Assembly (NCBI GenBank): GCA_017551925.1
Contig: JAFZKA010000043.1
Coordinates: 62,001 to 126,000 of the forward strand
Length of the DNA: 64,000 nucleotides
DNA from: Bacteroidaceae bacterium
Lineage (GTDB): Bacteria; Bacteroidota; Bacteroidia; Bacteroidales; Bacteroidaceae
Direction: 5' to 3'
Below, piece by piece: positions 9,544-18,695 of the stretch. Position 1 is the stretch's first letter; each line of letters opens with the position of its first letter. The position numbers and the translations under genes were made by a program. The notes under the pieces are model-generated. The model did not search any database and was not told where the DNA came from. It saw only the letters and a list, made by a program, of their open reading frames with translations.

Positions 9544-11154
9544 TTAGAAATACAGGCTGGTCCTTATTTCAGCCTGATTCCTGTCCTGGAAACGGCTGTA
9601 ATCTCCTGTATATTTAGTAATATTATAGGATCCGCCAAACTTGACATACAATGACGATTGCTCATTGCGGTTAATCTTGTATGATCCGTCAACAGAAAGT
9701 CCTCCATTCCAATAACCGGCACCCAGATATTGGTATTTGGGAATATAATATGAATTTATAACTTTGCTTTTTCCTGCCGAAGTAGGGAAGGAATAATCCA
9801 GTTTAGTCAAGTCTTTGCAATAATCAAAATTGGCTGTCAATTTAAATGAGAGTTTTCCAAAATAGAGGTATTTGGATAGATCCATTCCAATATTTGTAAG
9901 TGTATATTTTACAAAATATTCATCAGGATATTCATTAATCTTTACACTTTTGTAGCCTCCGTTTAAAACGATGCTGACAGATGGTCTTTGAGAGTTTAGA
10001 TAATCCAAACGATAAGACAGGTCTCCAAACATCTCATTTTGTTTTTGAACTATCTCTGTTGACGCTACTTCATATAAGGTCTCACCAAAATCACCTTTTT
10101 TTGAATTTTGTTTATACCATTTACATTTACCGTTAAGCATTCCTCCTGAAATGGTTAAACTGTGTTTTAAAATATCGCCGTGTATCTGGAATCTGTTTCT
10201 GAACGATAGGGTGGATTCTGAATAATCACCGCCATGTTTGGTGTAAGAGGTGCCTCCATCATCGGCATTTTCGTTATTGGTAATATATCCGACTTCAAGG
10301 ATATCAGAAAATTTGCTGCCTGAATATACAAACTGAATATCGCCTCCCACTTTTGTTCCGTCATAACGTCTGCTACATGATTGTTCAACGATATAGTTGC
10401 CTAATTCCTGCAAAAAGAATGTTGATTGATGACCAGGAAACAGATGATCCTTGGCACTCATTCCAATATTCTCATGATACACCTGATATGTTGCCGACAA
10501 TCCTATATATATATTGTTGAAAACATTGTATTCAACTCCAGGATTAAAAGTGACGCGTGCTCCGTTTGCCTTAAAACGGGGGTCGGACTGATCTGCCTTA
10601 TTTCCGACCAGATAGTTTGCTCTAAGAGCAGTGGTAAGTTTTCCTGTCTGCCATGAGAAACCTCCGTTCAGATTGAACAACTCTCTGCTTTGATTATTTG
10701 GAATAGAATCCTCATGAGTTGCCTTTTTATAATAAACGAGCGAGTCCGCTATAATGAATGGATTGTTTTCTGATAGAAGGACAGTGCTATTCCATCTGGA
10801 ATCATCAAGTTGATGTACACCATAATATAATGAGCCTTCAAAAGATATGTTTTTTACCTTTCTTACACCATATATATTAACATCTGTCATGCCAGACTTG
10901 CCCGCACCGTCAACAGGCATAAATGATCCCTTATTCATGCTATATGAAATACTGAAATCATTCAACTGAGAATAAGGATTTGAGGTTATAGAAACCGGAT
11001 TTTGTGATCCAAAACGGATATTTTGAAGAAACAGTTCCCCTTCATACCACTGCTTTTGTGGCTGACTCACATTTACTGTACCGGCGTTCTGTTCTTGAGC
11101 AAATACCTGTGTCAAGGGCAATATCAACAATAATGTAGAAAGGAACTTCTTCAT
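9544..11154 (-). CDS. Outer-membrane beta-barrel protein, DUF6850-like
   Basis: 536 aa with a signal peptide ending in TQVFAQ. The rest is a run of alternating aromatic and polar strands typical of a Bacteroidetes outer-membrane barrel, ending in an aromatic residue (SLYF). It resembles the DUF6850 barrel family found next to DUF4876 proteins and TonB receptors in Bacteroidetes; that match is from memory. It sits between the DUF4876-like lipoprotein and the four caspase-fold lipoproteins, so it may be the outer-membrane partner of those proteins. The start ATG at 11154 begins MKKFL; an upstream in-frame ATG at 11163 gives three extra residues. Confidence 0.65.
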   Translation of the reverse strand: MKKFLSTLLLILPLTQVFAQEQNAGTVNVSQPQKQWYEGELFLQNIRFGSQNPVSITSNPYSQLNDFSISYSMNKGSFMPVDGAGKSGMTDVNIYGVRKVKNISFEGSLYYGVHQLDDSRWNSTVLLSENNPFIIADSLVYYKKATHEDSIPNNQSRELFNLNGGFSWQTGKLTTALRANYLVGNKADQSDPRFKANGARVTFNPGVEYNVFNNIYIGLSATYQVYHENIGMSAKDHLFPGHQSTFFLQELGNYIVEQSCSRRYDGTKVGGDIQFVYSGSKFSDILEVGYITNNENADDGGTSYTKHGGDYSESTLSFRNRFQIHGDILKHSLTISGGMLNGKCKWYKQNSKKGDFGETLYEVASTEIVQKQNEMFGDLSYRLDYLNSQRPSVSIVLNGGYKSVKINEYPDEYFVKYTLTNIGMDLSKYLYFGKLSFKLTANFDYCKDLTKLDYSFPTSAGKSKVINSYYIPKYQYLGAGYWNGGLSVDGSYKINRNEQSSLYVKFGGSYNITKYTGDYSRFQDRNQAEIRTSLYF

Positions 11155-11191
11155 AATTATCAAGTAGTTTGTTTAATGATTAAAATATAAA

Positions 11192-11233
11192 AAAGCCGGT
11201 TCTGCAAATCCATGTTTGCAGAATCCGGCTTTA
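11192..11233 (-). terminator. Intrinsic terminator-like hairpin inside the operon
   Basis: On the minus strand, AAAGCCGG-ATTCTGCAAA pairs with TTTGCAGAA-CCGGCTTT (one bulged base) across a 6-nt loop, and a run of T follows. It lies 10 bp after the stop of the DUF4876-like gene and before the barrel gene. It probably gives partial termination, so the receptor and DUF4876 genes would be expressed above the protease genes. A weak -7-like TATATTTT (11182-11189) just downstream could restart transcription. Confidence 0.7.
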
Positions 11234-11242
11234 AAAACTGTA

Positions 11243-12511
11243 TTATTCAGCGTCAGGAGCAGTGAAAGATCTTCTTACAACAGCCCTCTGACCGCCCAAA
11301 ATAAAGTCTGCGGTAGAATTGTTGGTGTCTTTGAAATAAGCACGTCCGCTTTCTGTAACTTTGATACATTTTCTGCGAAGGCTCTTGCCACAGTAGAATG
11401 GAGATTCCCAACTGTCAAATGAAACTTCGTAGTCAGGAGCAGTCTCATCAGCACCGGTTACAAAAGTGTAACCTGCATCCTGAGCGGGTTGGAATACCTT
11501 GACAATCTGGGTAGAACCATAGCGCTGAATATCAATTGCATCCAGAACATATTCACATGGAACGCAAAGAACATCCTTTGTTGAACCCGGAGCTGAATGA
11601 TAGTTGGTTGAATCTGCTACGAATGATTCTGCTGTTACGCCTTCAGGTAATTGTATAAGAGCCAAGGGCTGACCTGCGACCATCGGCATGAAATAGAAAC
11701 CACCTGTACCCCAGATGTGAATAAGGTTATCAATAGCAGGATTGTCAATGTCACGCGCTGAAGTTGAGATGTAAATCTCCCAATCTGCATCGTCCAACTT
11801 TGAAGGAGAACGCGTATCTGCATCACTGGTAATTTCTCTGGCAGAGTGGTCCAAAGAGAGGGTGGCGATTACAGTGCTTTCTCCTGGCTGCAGCGGATAT
11901 TCTTTACCGCTACCTGGGAACTGCATGACATAGTTGTCAAGAGGCAAATATGCTACAGGAACGGAGCCGGTGGAGTCAGCCCACTCACTCATTTCTTTAC
12001 CTGATCCTCTTGCAATACATGAAAGGATAATTCCATCCAGATATTTGACTTCATCAGAGTTGTTTACCAATTCATAGAATGCATCCTGGAAATAGTAACT
12101 CTTTACACCTGTGAAGTAAACCTCCTTGAAAATGATACCGGCATCCTGCTTGGGAGCGGATTTCAGAACGATCTCAACTTTCAGATCCTGGTCAGCAACA
12201 ACAATAGTCTTTGAAGCAATGTAAGCAAAATCTTCACTGTTTGCTGATGCACTGATTGTATAAGAACCAGCAATTACACTAGCGGTAAATGTTGTTTTCT
12301 TGAGAGTGTCTGATTGCAATGTCACCTTTTCACCGGATGCGGCTGCCAGTGTTACTGTGAAATCAGTCAGAGTAGTGATATCAGTCCCTTCGGCCGAAGC
12401 AGTAATGGTTACCTGATACTTCTTGGCTACCTCGTCCTTGTCATCATTATTACAAGAGGTTGCCATGAAAAGTGCGCTGAGGCACAAACATGAAATCAAT
12501 AATTTCTTCAT
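11243..12511 (-). CDS. DUF4876-type surface lipoprotein
   Basis: 422 aa. The signal peptide ends in FMATSC, followed at once by NNDDKDE, an acidic stretch that fits the Bacteroidetes lipoprotein export signal for surface exposure. The N-terminal 100 residues look like a beta-sandwich (carboxypeptidase-regulatory or Ig-like). The remainder matches my recollection of DUF4876: KEVYFTGVKSYYFQDAF and LVNNSDEVKYLDG, a lamin-tail-like arrangement. It follows the TonB receptor by 31 bp and is probably its surface partner, in place of a SusD protein. Ligand unknown. Confidence 0.7.
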   Translation of the reverse strand: MKKLLISCLCLSALFMATSCNNDDKDEVAKKYQVTITASAEGTDITTLTDFTVTLAAASGEKVTLQSDTLKKTTFTASVIAGSYTISASANSEDFAYIASKTIVVADQDLKVEIVLKSAPKQDAGIIFKEVYFTGVKSYYFQDAFYELVNNSDEVKYLDGIILSCIARGSGKEMSEWADSTGSVPVAYLPLDNYVMQFPGSGKEYPLQPGESTVIATLSLDHSAREITSDADTRSPSKLDDADWEIYISTSARDIDNPAIDNLIHIWGTGGFYFMPMVAGQPLALIQLPEGVTAESFVADSTNYHSAPGSTKDVLCVPCEYVLDAIDIQRYGSTQIVKVFQPAQDAGYTFVTGADETAPDYEVSFDSWESPFYCGKSLRRKCIKVTESGRAYFKDTNNSTADFILGGQRAVVRRSFTAPDAE

Positions 12512-12542
12512 AATTGATCAAAATTAAGTGAATAAAAAGAGA

Positions 12543-15419
12543 TTATAGTTTAAGTTTCAGTTCTGCACCAAAATATTGTCCGATAGTAAGACTCGTTCTT
12601 GAGCCGTCGTTCGGATTGACATATATTTTCCTTGTGTTGAACAAATTGTTTGCCATGAATGATATTTCCAACTTTTTTCCGAACTCTTTAGTCAACCGGA
12701 AATTCAGAATGATATGACCAGGATAAACATCTTCATCGTAATATCTCAAAACCGAATACCTTGATATCATCTCATACTGCTTGTTGTGATATTCTTTACT
12801 GCGATATTTTGTATCCCAATCATAAATATTCCCGGCTCTGTCCATATATTGAATAGGGTCAACTGCCAGACAGGGTACTCCTGTATAACTTTCGCTCTGG
12901 TACCAGCGGTCATTGCCATCATCATCAATATATATGCTTTGGGATTTTTCACTCCAAACCACTTGTGCTGTTGTGGTGAATACCATCTTGACCTCAGGAA
13001 TATGTGTTATGAATCTGAAGTTCGTATTGACACGTTGAGATATACTTCCTGAGCCTTCAGGCATAAGTCTCATATATGGGAAATGTTCGTTGGTGCTGCT
13101 TAAGATAGTTGACCAAGAAGGAGTATTTGTTATTCGTCGAACCCACAGCCATGTACCATCTATGACAAGTGAAGTCCTTAGGGCTTGTATCTGGCCCAGG
13201 TTGAGACTGTATTCTATACCTTTCTTTCTGGTCTTTGTCGTATTTTGCGGAATGTAATATGAATAGAATAATGTGTCAGGATTGATGGACAGAGGATCTA
13301 TAGTTGTTGAAGTTCCATTCTGCTCATATGTAATCTGACGGTTGGAGTATGAGATGTTTTGTGCATCAGTTGGGATATTGAAAGAGTATTTGTTATACGG
13401 CATAATGAAAGGAGTGGATTTATATCCGAACTCATTGTCAAAATTCTCATAGAAGAATGTAATCATACCGCTTATCTTGCCTTTCTGGAAACTGAGACCA
13501 AGTTCCAATTTGTTGCCAACAGACGGCTTGAGATTGACATTGCCCGTGTTTTCAACTATTCTTGTAGTCTGTACGGCGTAAAACGGATTCAGGTTTGCAA
13601 ATGACGTCTCATCAAAATAAGCCTTGTCGGGGTACAGATATGCCAGTGTCGGCATCTTTGATGTTATTCCCCATCCGCCAATCAAACTTAGATTGTCAAG
13701 TGTATTGTTATTCTTTGAATTCAGAATAGAATACTCAAGATTGACTCTGGGATCAACAGTAACAATATCATTGCGATCCAGATAAGATTTGTCTATAAAA
13801 AGATGGTTCGTGCGAACACCTGCCTGAAAGGTCAGACTTGTTGTGCCTATTGGCATAACGGTCTTGTTTTCAATGAATGCAGATATTGTTTTCATGGCTG
13901 GAATATCTTTATATGCACGCGGACGTATGGTCTGGACTTCGGTTACAGGGGGCAGATTCTGGTCAAAAACATGTCCTTCACCTTTGTTCGCATCGTATGA
14001 GTATTCTGCACCAGCTTTGAAAGATGATGTGAAATCTTCACTGATCAAAAAGGTTTTTGTTGCTTTGAGTTGTGCGAACAAACTGATCGGCTTGCCATCG
14101 ATGTAATGGTCCGTATAATAGTTATGAGTTAAAAAAATTGCTTCTCTTTCTCCCTCTTCGGTTGCAAAACCGATAGGCTGGATACCTTGTCGTAAATTGA
14201 TGAACGTTGTCTTGTCATCCCGTTGATGGCTGATACTGGAGGAAATGTTGTATGACAGGTTTGAAATCAACGCTGTTTTAACGTTCCATTCTCCATTCAA
14301 GATTATGCGTACGCCTTTGTTGTCACTCTTGCTTTTTTCTGAATCCATATCTTGAGGATCCTTACGTACGGTATTCAGATTCTGAAAATATGACAACCTG
14401 AGATTTACGCTCAACGGACGGGTCTGGAAAAAGTTTTGACTTACTCCGAATGATCCTGTGATACGCTCATATCCTTCAGCTTTGTTGCGAATGTCGGAAT
14501 ATGATGCTGTGTAATCTGTTGAAAGGTTGATTGTTGTTCCTGTTGACAATGTAAAACCTTTGCTTATTGATGCCATCTTGGAGTTGGGATCAGTTTTTCC
14601 TTTAACTTCCCATGGAGTGTAGCCTTGTTTCGTTTTCACAATTACGGCTCCGGATGTAAGGTTACCGTATTCAACTGAAGGAATACCACGGATTACCTCA
14701 ATGGATTCAACATTGTCCGGCGATATGGTTCTCAGATCAACGCCCATTCCTGTCGTTGACTGGTTGGAAAGACCTGCTGTACCTCCACGTGCGGTATTTG
14801 AACTCATCAAAGTAGCGTCATTTGACAGGGGGGCACCATCAAGGACAACGGCTGCACCCATTGCATTGTTGTTTGATCCGCCGATTTCACGAATATATGC
14901 CTGTCCGACATAGTTCATGCTGGTATTCTGAGTCATAGCACCGGGAGCAAGTTGAAGCATATCTTCAATGCTCTTGGGCTGCAGATGCTGCAGGGCGGTC
15001 TGGTCAATTACCGATGATGAGCCCATGGCCTGCTGCTTGGCGGTAACGGTCACCTCGCTCAAGGCAAGGCTTGTTGCCTGAAGTTTTATGTTCAGGGTGG
15101 CATCCTTGCCATCGACCTTAAGGATACCCTTGGCGGTTTCATAACCCACGTATGAGACCTCATAATGGTACTCTCCGTCTTTCAGTTTCAATGAGAATTT
15201 TCCATTCAGGTCTGTTACGGCCCAGAATGAATTGTTCTCAAACGTTACGTTTACAACTTCAAGGGGAGTTCCGTCCTCGGCATCAATGATGCGTCCGCTG
15301 ATAACGTATTCCTTGTTGTTTTGGCTTGAATTCCTCTGATTACGGGAGTTCTGTGCAAATGAGTAACTGTTCAGGGTTGTGAGCAGAAGTGTAAGAACAG
15401 CAAATCTGAAATATTTCAT
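12543..15419 (-). CDS. TonB-dependent outer-membrane receptor (CarboxypepD_reg-like N-terminus)
   Basis: 958 aa. The signal peptide ends in YSFAQ. Next come a carboxypeptidase-regulatory-like domain (about 40-130: YVISGRIIDAEDGTPLEVVNV), a TonB plug (about 135-270, with VLDGAPLSN and VESIEVIRGIPSVEYG), and a 22-strand-type barrel ending LKLKL. It should import a ligand across the outer membrane using TonB energy. There is no SusD neighbour; the next genes are a DUF4876-like lipoprotein, a barrel and cysteine peptidases, which suggests a peptide or a protein-bound ligand. The start at 15419 (MKYFRF) gives a normal signal peptide; 15437 is the in-frame alternative. Confidence 0.88.
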   Translation of the reverse strand: MKYFRFAVLTLLLTTLNSYSFAQNSRNQRNSSQNNKEYVISGRIIDAEDGTPLEVVNVTFENNSFWAVTDLNGKFSLKLKDGEYHYEVSYVGYETAKGILKVDGKDATLNIKLQATSLALSEVTVTAKQQAMGSSSVIDQTALQHLQPKSIEDMLQLAPGAMTQNTSMNYVGQAYIREIGGSNNNAMGAAVVLDGAPLSNDATLMSSNTARGGTAGLSNQSTTGMGVDLRTISPDNVESIEVIRGIPSVEYGNLTSGAVIVKTKQGYTPWEVKGKTDPNSKMASISKGFTLSTGTTINLSTDYTASYSDIRNKAEGYERITGSFGVSQNFFQTRPLSVNLRLSYFQNLNTVRKDPQDMDSEKSKSDNKGVRIILNGEWNVKTALISNLSYNISSSISHQRDDKTTFINLRQGIQPIGFATEEGEREAIFLTHNYYTDHYIDGKPISLFAQLKATKTFLISEDFTSSFKAGAEYSYDANKGEGHVFDQNLPPVTEVQTIRPRAYKDIPAMKTISAFIENKTVMPIGTTSLTFQAGVRTNHLFIDKSYLDRNDIVTVDPRVNLEYSILNSKNNNTLDNLSLIGGWGITSKMPTLAYLYPDKAYFDETSFANLNPFYAVQTTRIVENTGNVNLKPSVGNKLELGLSFQKGKISGMITFFYENFDNEFGYKSTPFIMPYNKYSFNIPTDAQNISYSNRQITYEQNGTSTTIDPLSINPDTLFYSYYIPQNTTKTRKKGIEYSLNLGQIQALRTSLVIDGTWLWVRRITNTPSWSTILSSTNEHFPYMRLMPEGSGSISQRVNTNFRFITHIPEVKMVFTTTAQVVWSEKSQSIYIDDDGNDRWYQSESYTGVPCLAVDPIQYMDRAGNIYDWDTKYRSKEYHNKQYEMISRYSVLRYYDEDVYPGHIILNFRLTKEFGKKLEISFMANNLFNTRKIYVNPNDGSRTSLTIGQYFGAELKLKL

Positions 15420-15484
15420 CTTTATGATAGTTTTCATTTTGTCCTTTTAATTTGGTCAAGCGGAAAAATCCACGTTCATTGACG

Positions 15485-15492
15485 CAAATATA
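15485..15492 (-). promoter_or_regulatory. -7 promoter box (TATATTTG) for the receptor/protease operon
   Basis: On the minus strand TATATTTG matches the Bacteroidetes -7 consensus TAnnTTTG, about 65 nt upstream of the receptor start. The surrounding 167-bp intergenic region is AT-rich, and I see no clear -33 box. Confidence 0.5.
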
Positions 15493-15604
15493 TGTATAAA
15501 ATACTATAAGTCGGATAATAAAACGGAATAATATTGTGCTTTTGCACGCTATTATGTTGTAAAATACTCATTTCTGACTACTGTAACCCATGAATAAAGG
15601 GCTG

Positions 15605-16900
15605 TCAGTCTTTATGAGTCATGATGTCCAGAATGAGGCGGTCTGTCTCATTCATGCCTATTGAACCTACTTTTGTGAGATTGTGGATGCTTTTGTCAAC
15701 ATCATCTTCAATGATACCCTCTACGCTTGTAACCACATCATTTTGGATGGCCATGATGGCGCTAAGTACTGCGGTTGATACACCGCTGCTTACTTTCAGT
15801 GAACAACTGGGCTTGGCTCCGTCACATACTATGCCTGCCAGATTGGCAATCATGTTCTTTACACTGTAGGCAACCTGCTGATATGAACCTCCCATAAGGT
15901 AGGTTATGCCGCAACTGCTACCGGTTGCAGCCACAACGCAGCCGCACAGAGCGCTGAGTCGGCCAAGGCTCTGCTTGATATATACAGCCGTAAGATGGCT
16001 CAACATGAGTGCACGGGTCAGTTCCTCTTCAGTGTTATGGTTTTCACGTGCAAATACCACTACGGGCATGGTTGCCGCTATGCCCTGGTTGCCGCTGCCG
16101 GAGTTGCACATGACCGGAATCATGGCCCCTGCCATACGGGCGTCACAGGCACAACTTGTGGCTGCAAGAATATGGCTGAACATGCTGTCACCCATTACTC
16201 CACGTCCGAGAGGGCGGGTCAGGGTCTTGCCCAGATTGTGACCGTAGTTGCCTTTCAAGGCCTTGTCTGATGCGGCCTCATTTAGTCTGCGGGCCTCATT
16301 TATGAATTCTATATCGGCAAGCGGGGCTGTCGTAGCAAATTCATATACGCGCTTCAGGTTCAGTTCTTCCTGAGGCTCCTCTGAGAGTTCTGACTCAGTC
16401 TGCTTGTTTCTGGTATCTTTGATAACATGACATTTTCCGTCAGGACCGTTTTTGTCCAGATAAATGAGATTGGTATGATCCTGTGCAATAATGGCTGTCG
16501 ATGAATCGCTGCCGGCCTTGCAGCACACCTCAATGTAGAGTTTCTCTGTAATGTCACTTTTAAGTGAGATGTTTATGATGTTTCCGCTGATATACTTTTT
16601 GCCTTGTTCAACAAGGTTTGGAGTGATATCCTTGAGAACCTCAAGACCATATGAACTCTTTCCGTACAGCGCGCCTAAGGCAACGGCAATCGGCAGGCCT
16701 ATCATACCGGTTCCTGGAATGCCTACTCCCATGGCGTTCTTCAGAATGTTGGCACTCAATGATATATCAATCTCTCCGGGTGTCTGTCCAAGTGTCTCTG
16801 CTGCATATGCCGTACATAATGCAACGGCCATCGGTTCCGTACATCCCACAGCGGGAATAACCTCCTTTTTTACCAGTCTGATAATGTCAGCGTCTGTCAT
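15605..16900 (-). CDS. L-cysteine desulfidase family protein (UPF0597, CyuA/YhaM-like)
   Basis: 431 aa, the usual length of the UPF0597/serine-dehydratase-alpha-like family. It begins with PAVGCTEPMAVAL and carries conserved cysteines (SCACDARM, MCNSGSGNQG, SSCG) that in this family bind an Fe-S cluster. The expected reaction is cleavage of L-cysteine to pyruvate, ammonia and sulfide in the cytoplasm. It lies 48 bp downstream of nth and may be the last gene of a pheS-nth operon. Serine or threonine dehydratase activity is the main alternative. Confidence 0.85.
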   Translation of the reverse strand: MTDADIIRLVKKEVIPAVGCTEPMAVALCTAYAAETLGQTPGEIDISLSANILKNAMGVGIPGTGMIGLPIAVALGALYGKSSYGLEVLKDITPNLVEQGKKYISGNIINISLKSDITEKLYIEVCCKAGSDSSTAIIAQDHTNLIYLDKNGPDGKCHVIKDTRNKQTESELSEEPQEELNLKRVYEFATTAPLADIEFINEARRLNEAASDKALKGNYGHNLGKTLTRPLGRGVMGDSMFSHILAATSCACDARMAGAMIPVMCNSGSGNQGIAATMPVVVFARENHNTEEELTRALMLSHLTAVYIKQSLGRLSALCGCVVAATGSSCGITYLMGGSYQQVAYSVKNMIANLAGIVCDGAKPSCSLKVSSGVSTAVLSAIMAIQNDVVTSVEGIIEDDVDKSIHNLTKVGSIGMNETDRLILDIMTHKD

Positions 16901-16948
16901 AATGGTTCAGTCAAAAAAGTCCTTCGGGGTAAAAATAGTAAGTTTTTT

Positions 16949-17584
16949 TCATTTTCCATAATTTATGCACAAATCATTCAGACAGCAATTTGTGCATTTG
17001 GGGGCACGGGCGGTGCAGACATAGCGCCCATGGAGTATGAGCCAGTGATGTGCGGTGGAGAGGATGTTCTTGGGAAAGTATTTTACAAGTTCCTTTTCAA
17101 CACTGAGCGGAGTGTTGCAACTTTTTGGAACAAGGCCAATACGGTGGCTTACGCGGAACACATGGGTGTCAACCGGCATGGCCTGACCGCCGAATGCAAC
17201 TGCAAGCATGACATTGGCTGTTTTTCGGCCTACGCCAGGCAGTGAGACCATATCATCCATTGTTTGCGGAATCTCACCGTTATACCGCTCGCAGACCATG
17301 CGGGCCATCTCTGCCAGATGCTCCGATTTGGCATTTGGATATGAAACACTTTTTACAAACGGAAATATCTGCTCAGGTGTGGCGGCCGCCATATCCTGCA
17401 CTGTGGGAAACGCCTTGAACAGGGCGGGAGTGACCATGTTGACCCGCTTGTCTGTGCATTGCGCAGAGAGCATCACTGCCACAAGCAGTTCATACGGAGA
17501 TGAAAAATGCAGCTCGGTGGCGGCTCCGGGATATGCCTTGGCCAGCCTTTCGCTGCATTTATCGTATAATTCCCGCTTTTTCAT
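16949..17584 (-). CDS. nth: Endonuclease III
   Basis: 211 aa, full length. The helix-hairpin-helix LPGVGRKTANVML holds the catalytic Lys, and VDTHVFRVSHRIGL holds the catalytic Asp. The C-terminus has the [4Fe-4S] cluster pattern C-x6-C-x2-C-x5-C (CTARAPKCTNCCLNDLC). It removes oxidised pyrimidines in base excision repair through glycosylase and AP-lyase action. It starts 15 bp after the pheS stop, so it is probably co-transcribed with pheS. Confidence 0.96.
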   Translation of the reverse strand: MKKRELYDKCSERLAKAYPGAATELHFSSPYELLVAVMLSAQCTDKRVNMVTPALFKAFPTVQDMAAATPEQIFPFVKSVSYPNAKSEHLAEMARMVCERYNGEIPQTMDDMVSLPGVGRKTANVMLAVAFGGQAMPVDTHVFRVSHRIGLVPKSCNTPLSVEKELVKYFPKNILSTAHHWLILHGRYVCTARAPKCTNCCLNDLCINYGK

Positions 17585-17599
17585 GCGGAATAGGTTTTA

Positions 17600-18619
17600 T
17601 CAGTTGGCTGCCTCAAACTCCTTGAGGAAACGTACATCGTTCTCAGAGAACATGCGCAGGTCTTTGACCTGATATTTGAGGTTGGTTATGCGCTCAATAC
17701 CCATACCAAGAGCGAAACCTGTGTATTCCTTACTGTTTATGCCGTTGAGTTCCAGCACGTTGGGGTGCACCATACCGCAACCCAGAATCTCAACCCAGCC
17801 TGTACCCTTGCAGAAGGGGCAACCCTTGCCGCCGCAGATATTGCAGCTTATGTCCATCTCGGCCGACGGCTCGGTGAAGGGGAAATAACTTGGGCGCAGA
17901 CGAATCTTGGTATCGGGACCGAACATCTGCTGTGCAAAATAGAGCAGCACCTGCTTGAGATCAGTAAAACTTACGTTCTTGTCAACGTACAGAGCCTCAA
18001 CCTGATGGAAGAAACAGTGCGCACGGTAACTGATAGCCTCGTTTCGATATACGCGGCCCGGGCAGATGATGCGGATAGGGGGCTGTGTAACCTCCATGAC
18101 GCGACTCTGAACGGATGATGTATGAGTACGAAGGATAATGTCAGGATGTGCCTCAACAAAGAATGTATCCTGCATATCACGTGCAGGGTGATCTTCGGCA
18201 AAGTTCATGGCTGAGAAAACGTGCCAGTCATCTTCAACCTCAGGACCGTCAGCCAGGACAAATCCCAGACGTGAGAATATCTCAATTATCTCATTCTTGA
18301 CGATATTGAGCGGGTGGCGGGTTCCGAGTTCAACAGGATAGGCGGTACGGGTGAGGTCGGGCTTTTCATCAACTGCCTTTTTGGCCTCAAAAGCCTCTTT
18401 AAGGCTGTTTATCTTTTCCTGAGCCAGGTTTTTGAGTTCATTGAGTTTCTGACCAACCTCACGCTTGTTCTCGGCAGGAACGTTGCGGAAATCAGCCATA
18501 AGGTCATTAATGGCACCTTTCTTACTCAGATATTTGAGTCTGAGTGATTCAAGTTCTTCGGCTGACTGTGCCTTAAGATTGTTTATCTCACTGATTAACT
18601 GTTCTATTTTCTCAATCAT
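17600..18619 (-). CDS. pheS: Phenylalanyl-tRNA synthetase alpha subunit
   Basis: 339 aa, normal for the alpha chain. It has an N-terminal coiled coil (residues 1-85), class II motif 2 around RPSYFPFTEPSAEMD, and motif 3 GMGIERITNLKY. A Cys-rich loop (CNICGGKGCPFCKGTGW) is typical of many bacterial PheS. It pairs with PheT to charge tRNA-Phe. The ATG at 18619 begins MIEKIEQL; the reading frame stays open upstream to 18898, but that stretch contains the promoter and runs into the divergent murB region. Confidence 0.96.
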   Translation of the reverse strand: MIEKIEQLISEINNLKAQSAEELESLRLKYLSKKGAINDLMADFRNVPAENKREVGQKLNELKNLAQEKINSLKEAFEAKKAVDEKPDLTRTAYPVELGTRHPLNIVKNEIIEIFSRLGFVLADGPEVEDDWHVFSAMNFAEDHPARDMQDTFFVEAHPDIILRTHTSSVQSRVMEVTQPPIRIICPGRVYRNEAISYRAHCFFHQVEALYVDKNVSFTDLKQVLLYFAQQMFGPDTKIRLRPSYFPFTEPSAEMDISCNICGGKGCPFCKGTGWVEILGCGMVHPNVLELNGINSKEYTGFALGMGIERITNLKYQVKDLRMFSENDVRFLKEFEAAN

Positions 18620-18642
18620 TGATGATGCATTTTTTCGAGGTG

Positions 18643-18650
18643 CAAAAATA
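18643..18650 (-). promoter_or_regulatory. -7 box (TATTTTTG) of the pheS-nth operon
   Basis: A TAnnTTTG match on the minus strand, 24 bp upstream of the pheS ATG. Its position fixes the pheS start at 18619. Confidence 0.6.
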
Positions 18651-18683
18651 GCAAAAAAGACGCGTAACACCAATTTGTTTGAG

Positions 18684-18691
18684 TAATTTTG
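18684..18691 (+). promoter_or_regulatory. -7 box (TAATTTTG) of murB
   Basis: A TAnnTTTG match ending only 4 bp before the murB ATG at 18696. Transcription would start at or just inside the start codon, suggesting a leaderless mRNA. Confidence 0.5.
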
Positions 18692-18695
18692 CAGC

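Noticed and set aside
12543..15419. SusC/SusD polysaccharide utilisation locus
   Set aside because: No SusD, glycosidase or sensor gene; the neighbours are peptidase-like proteins.
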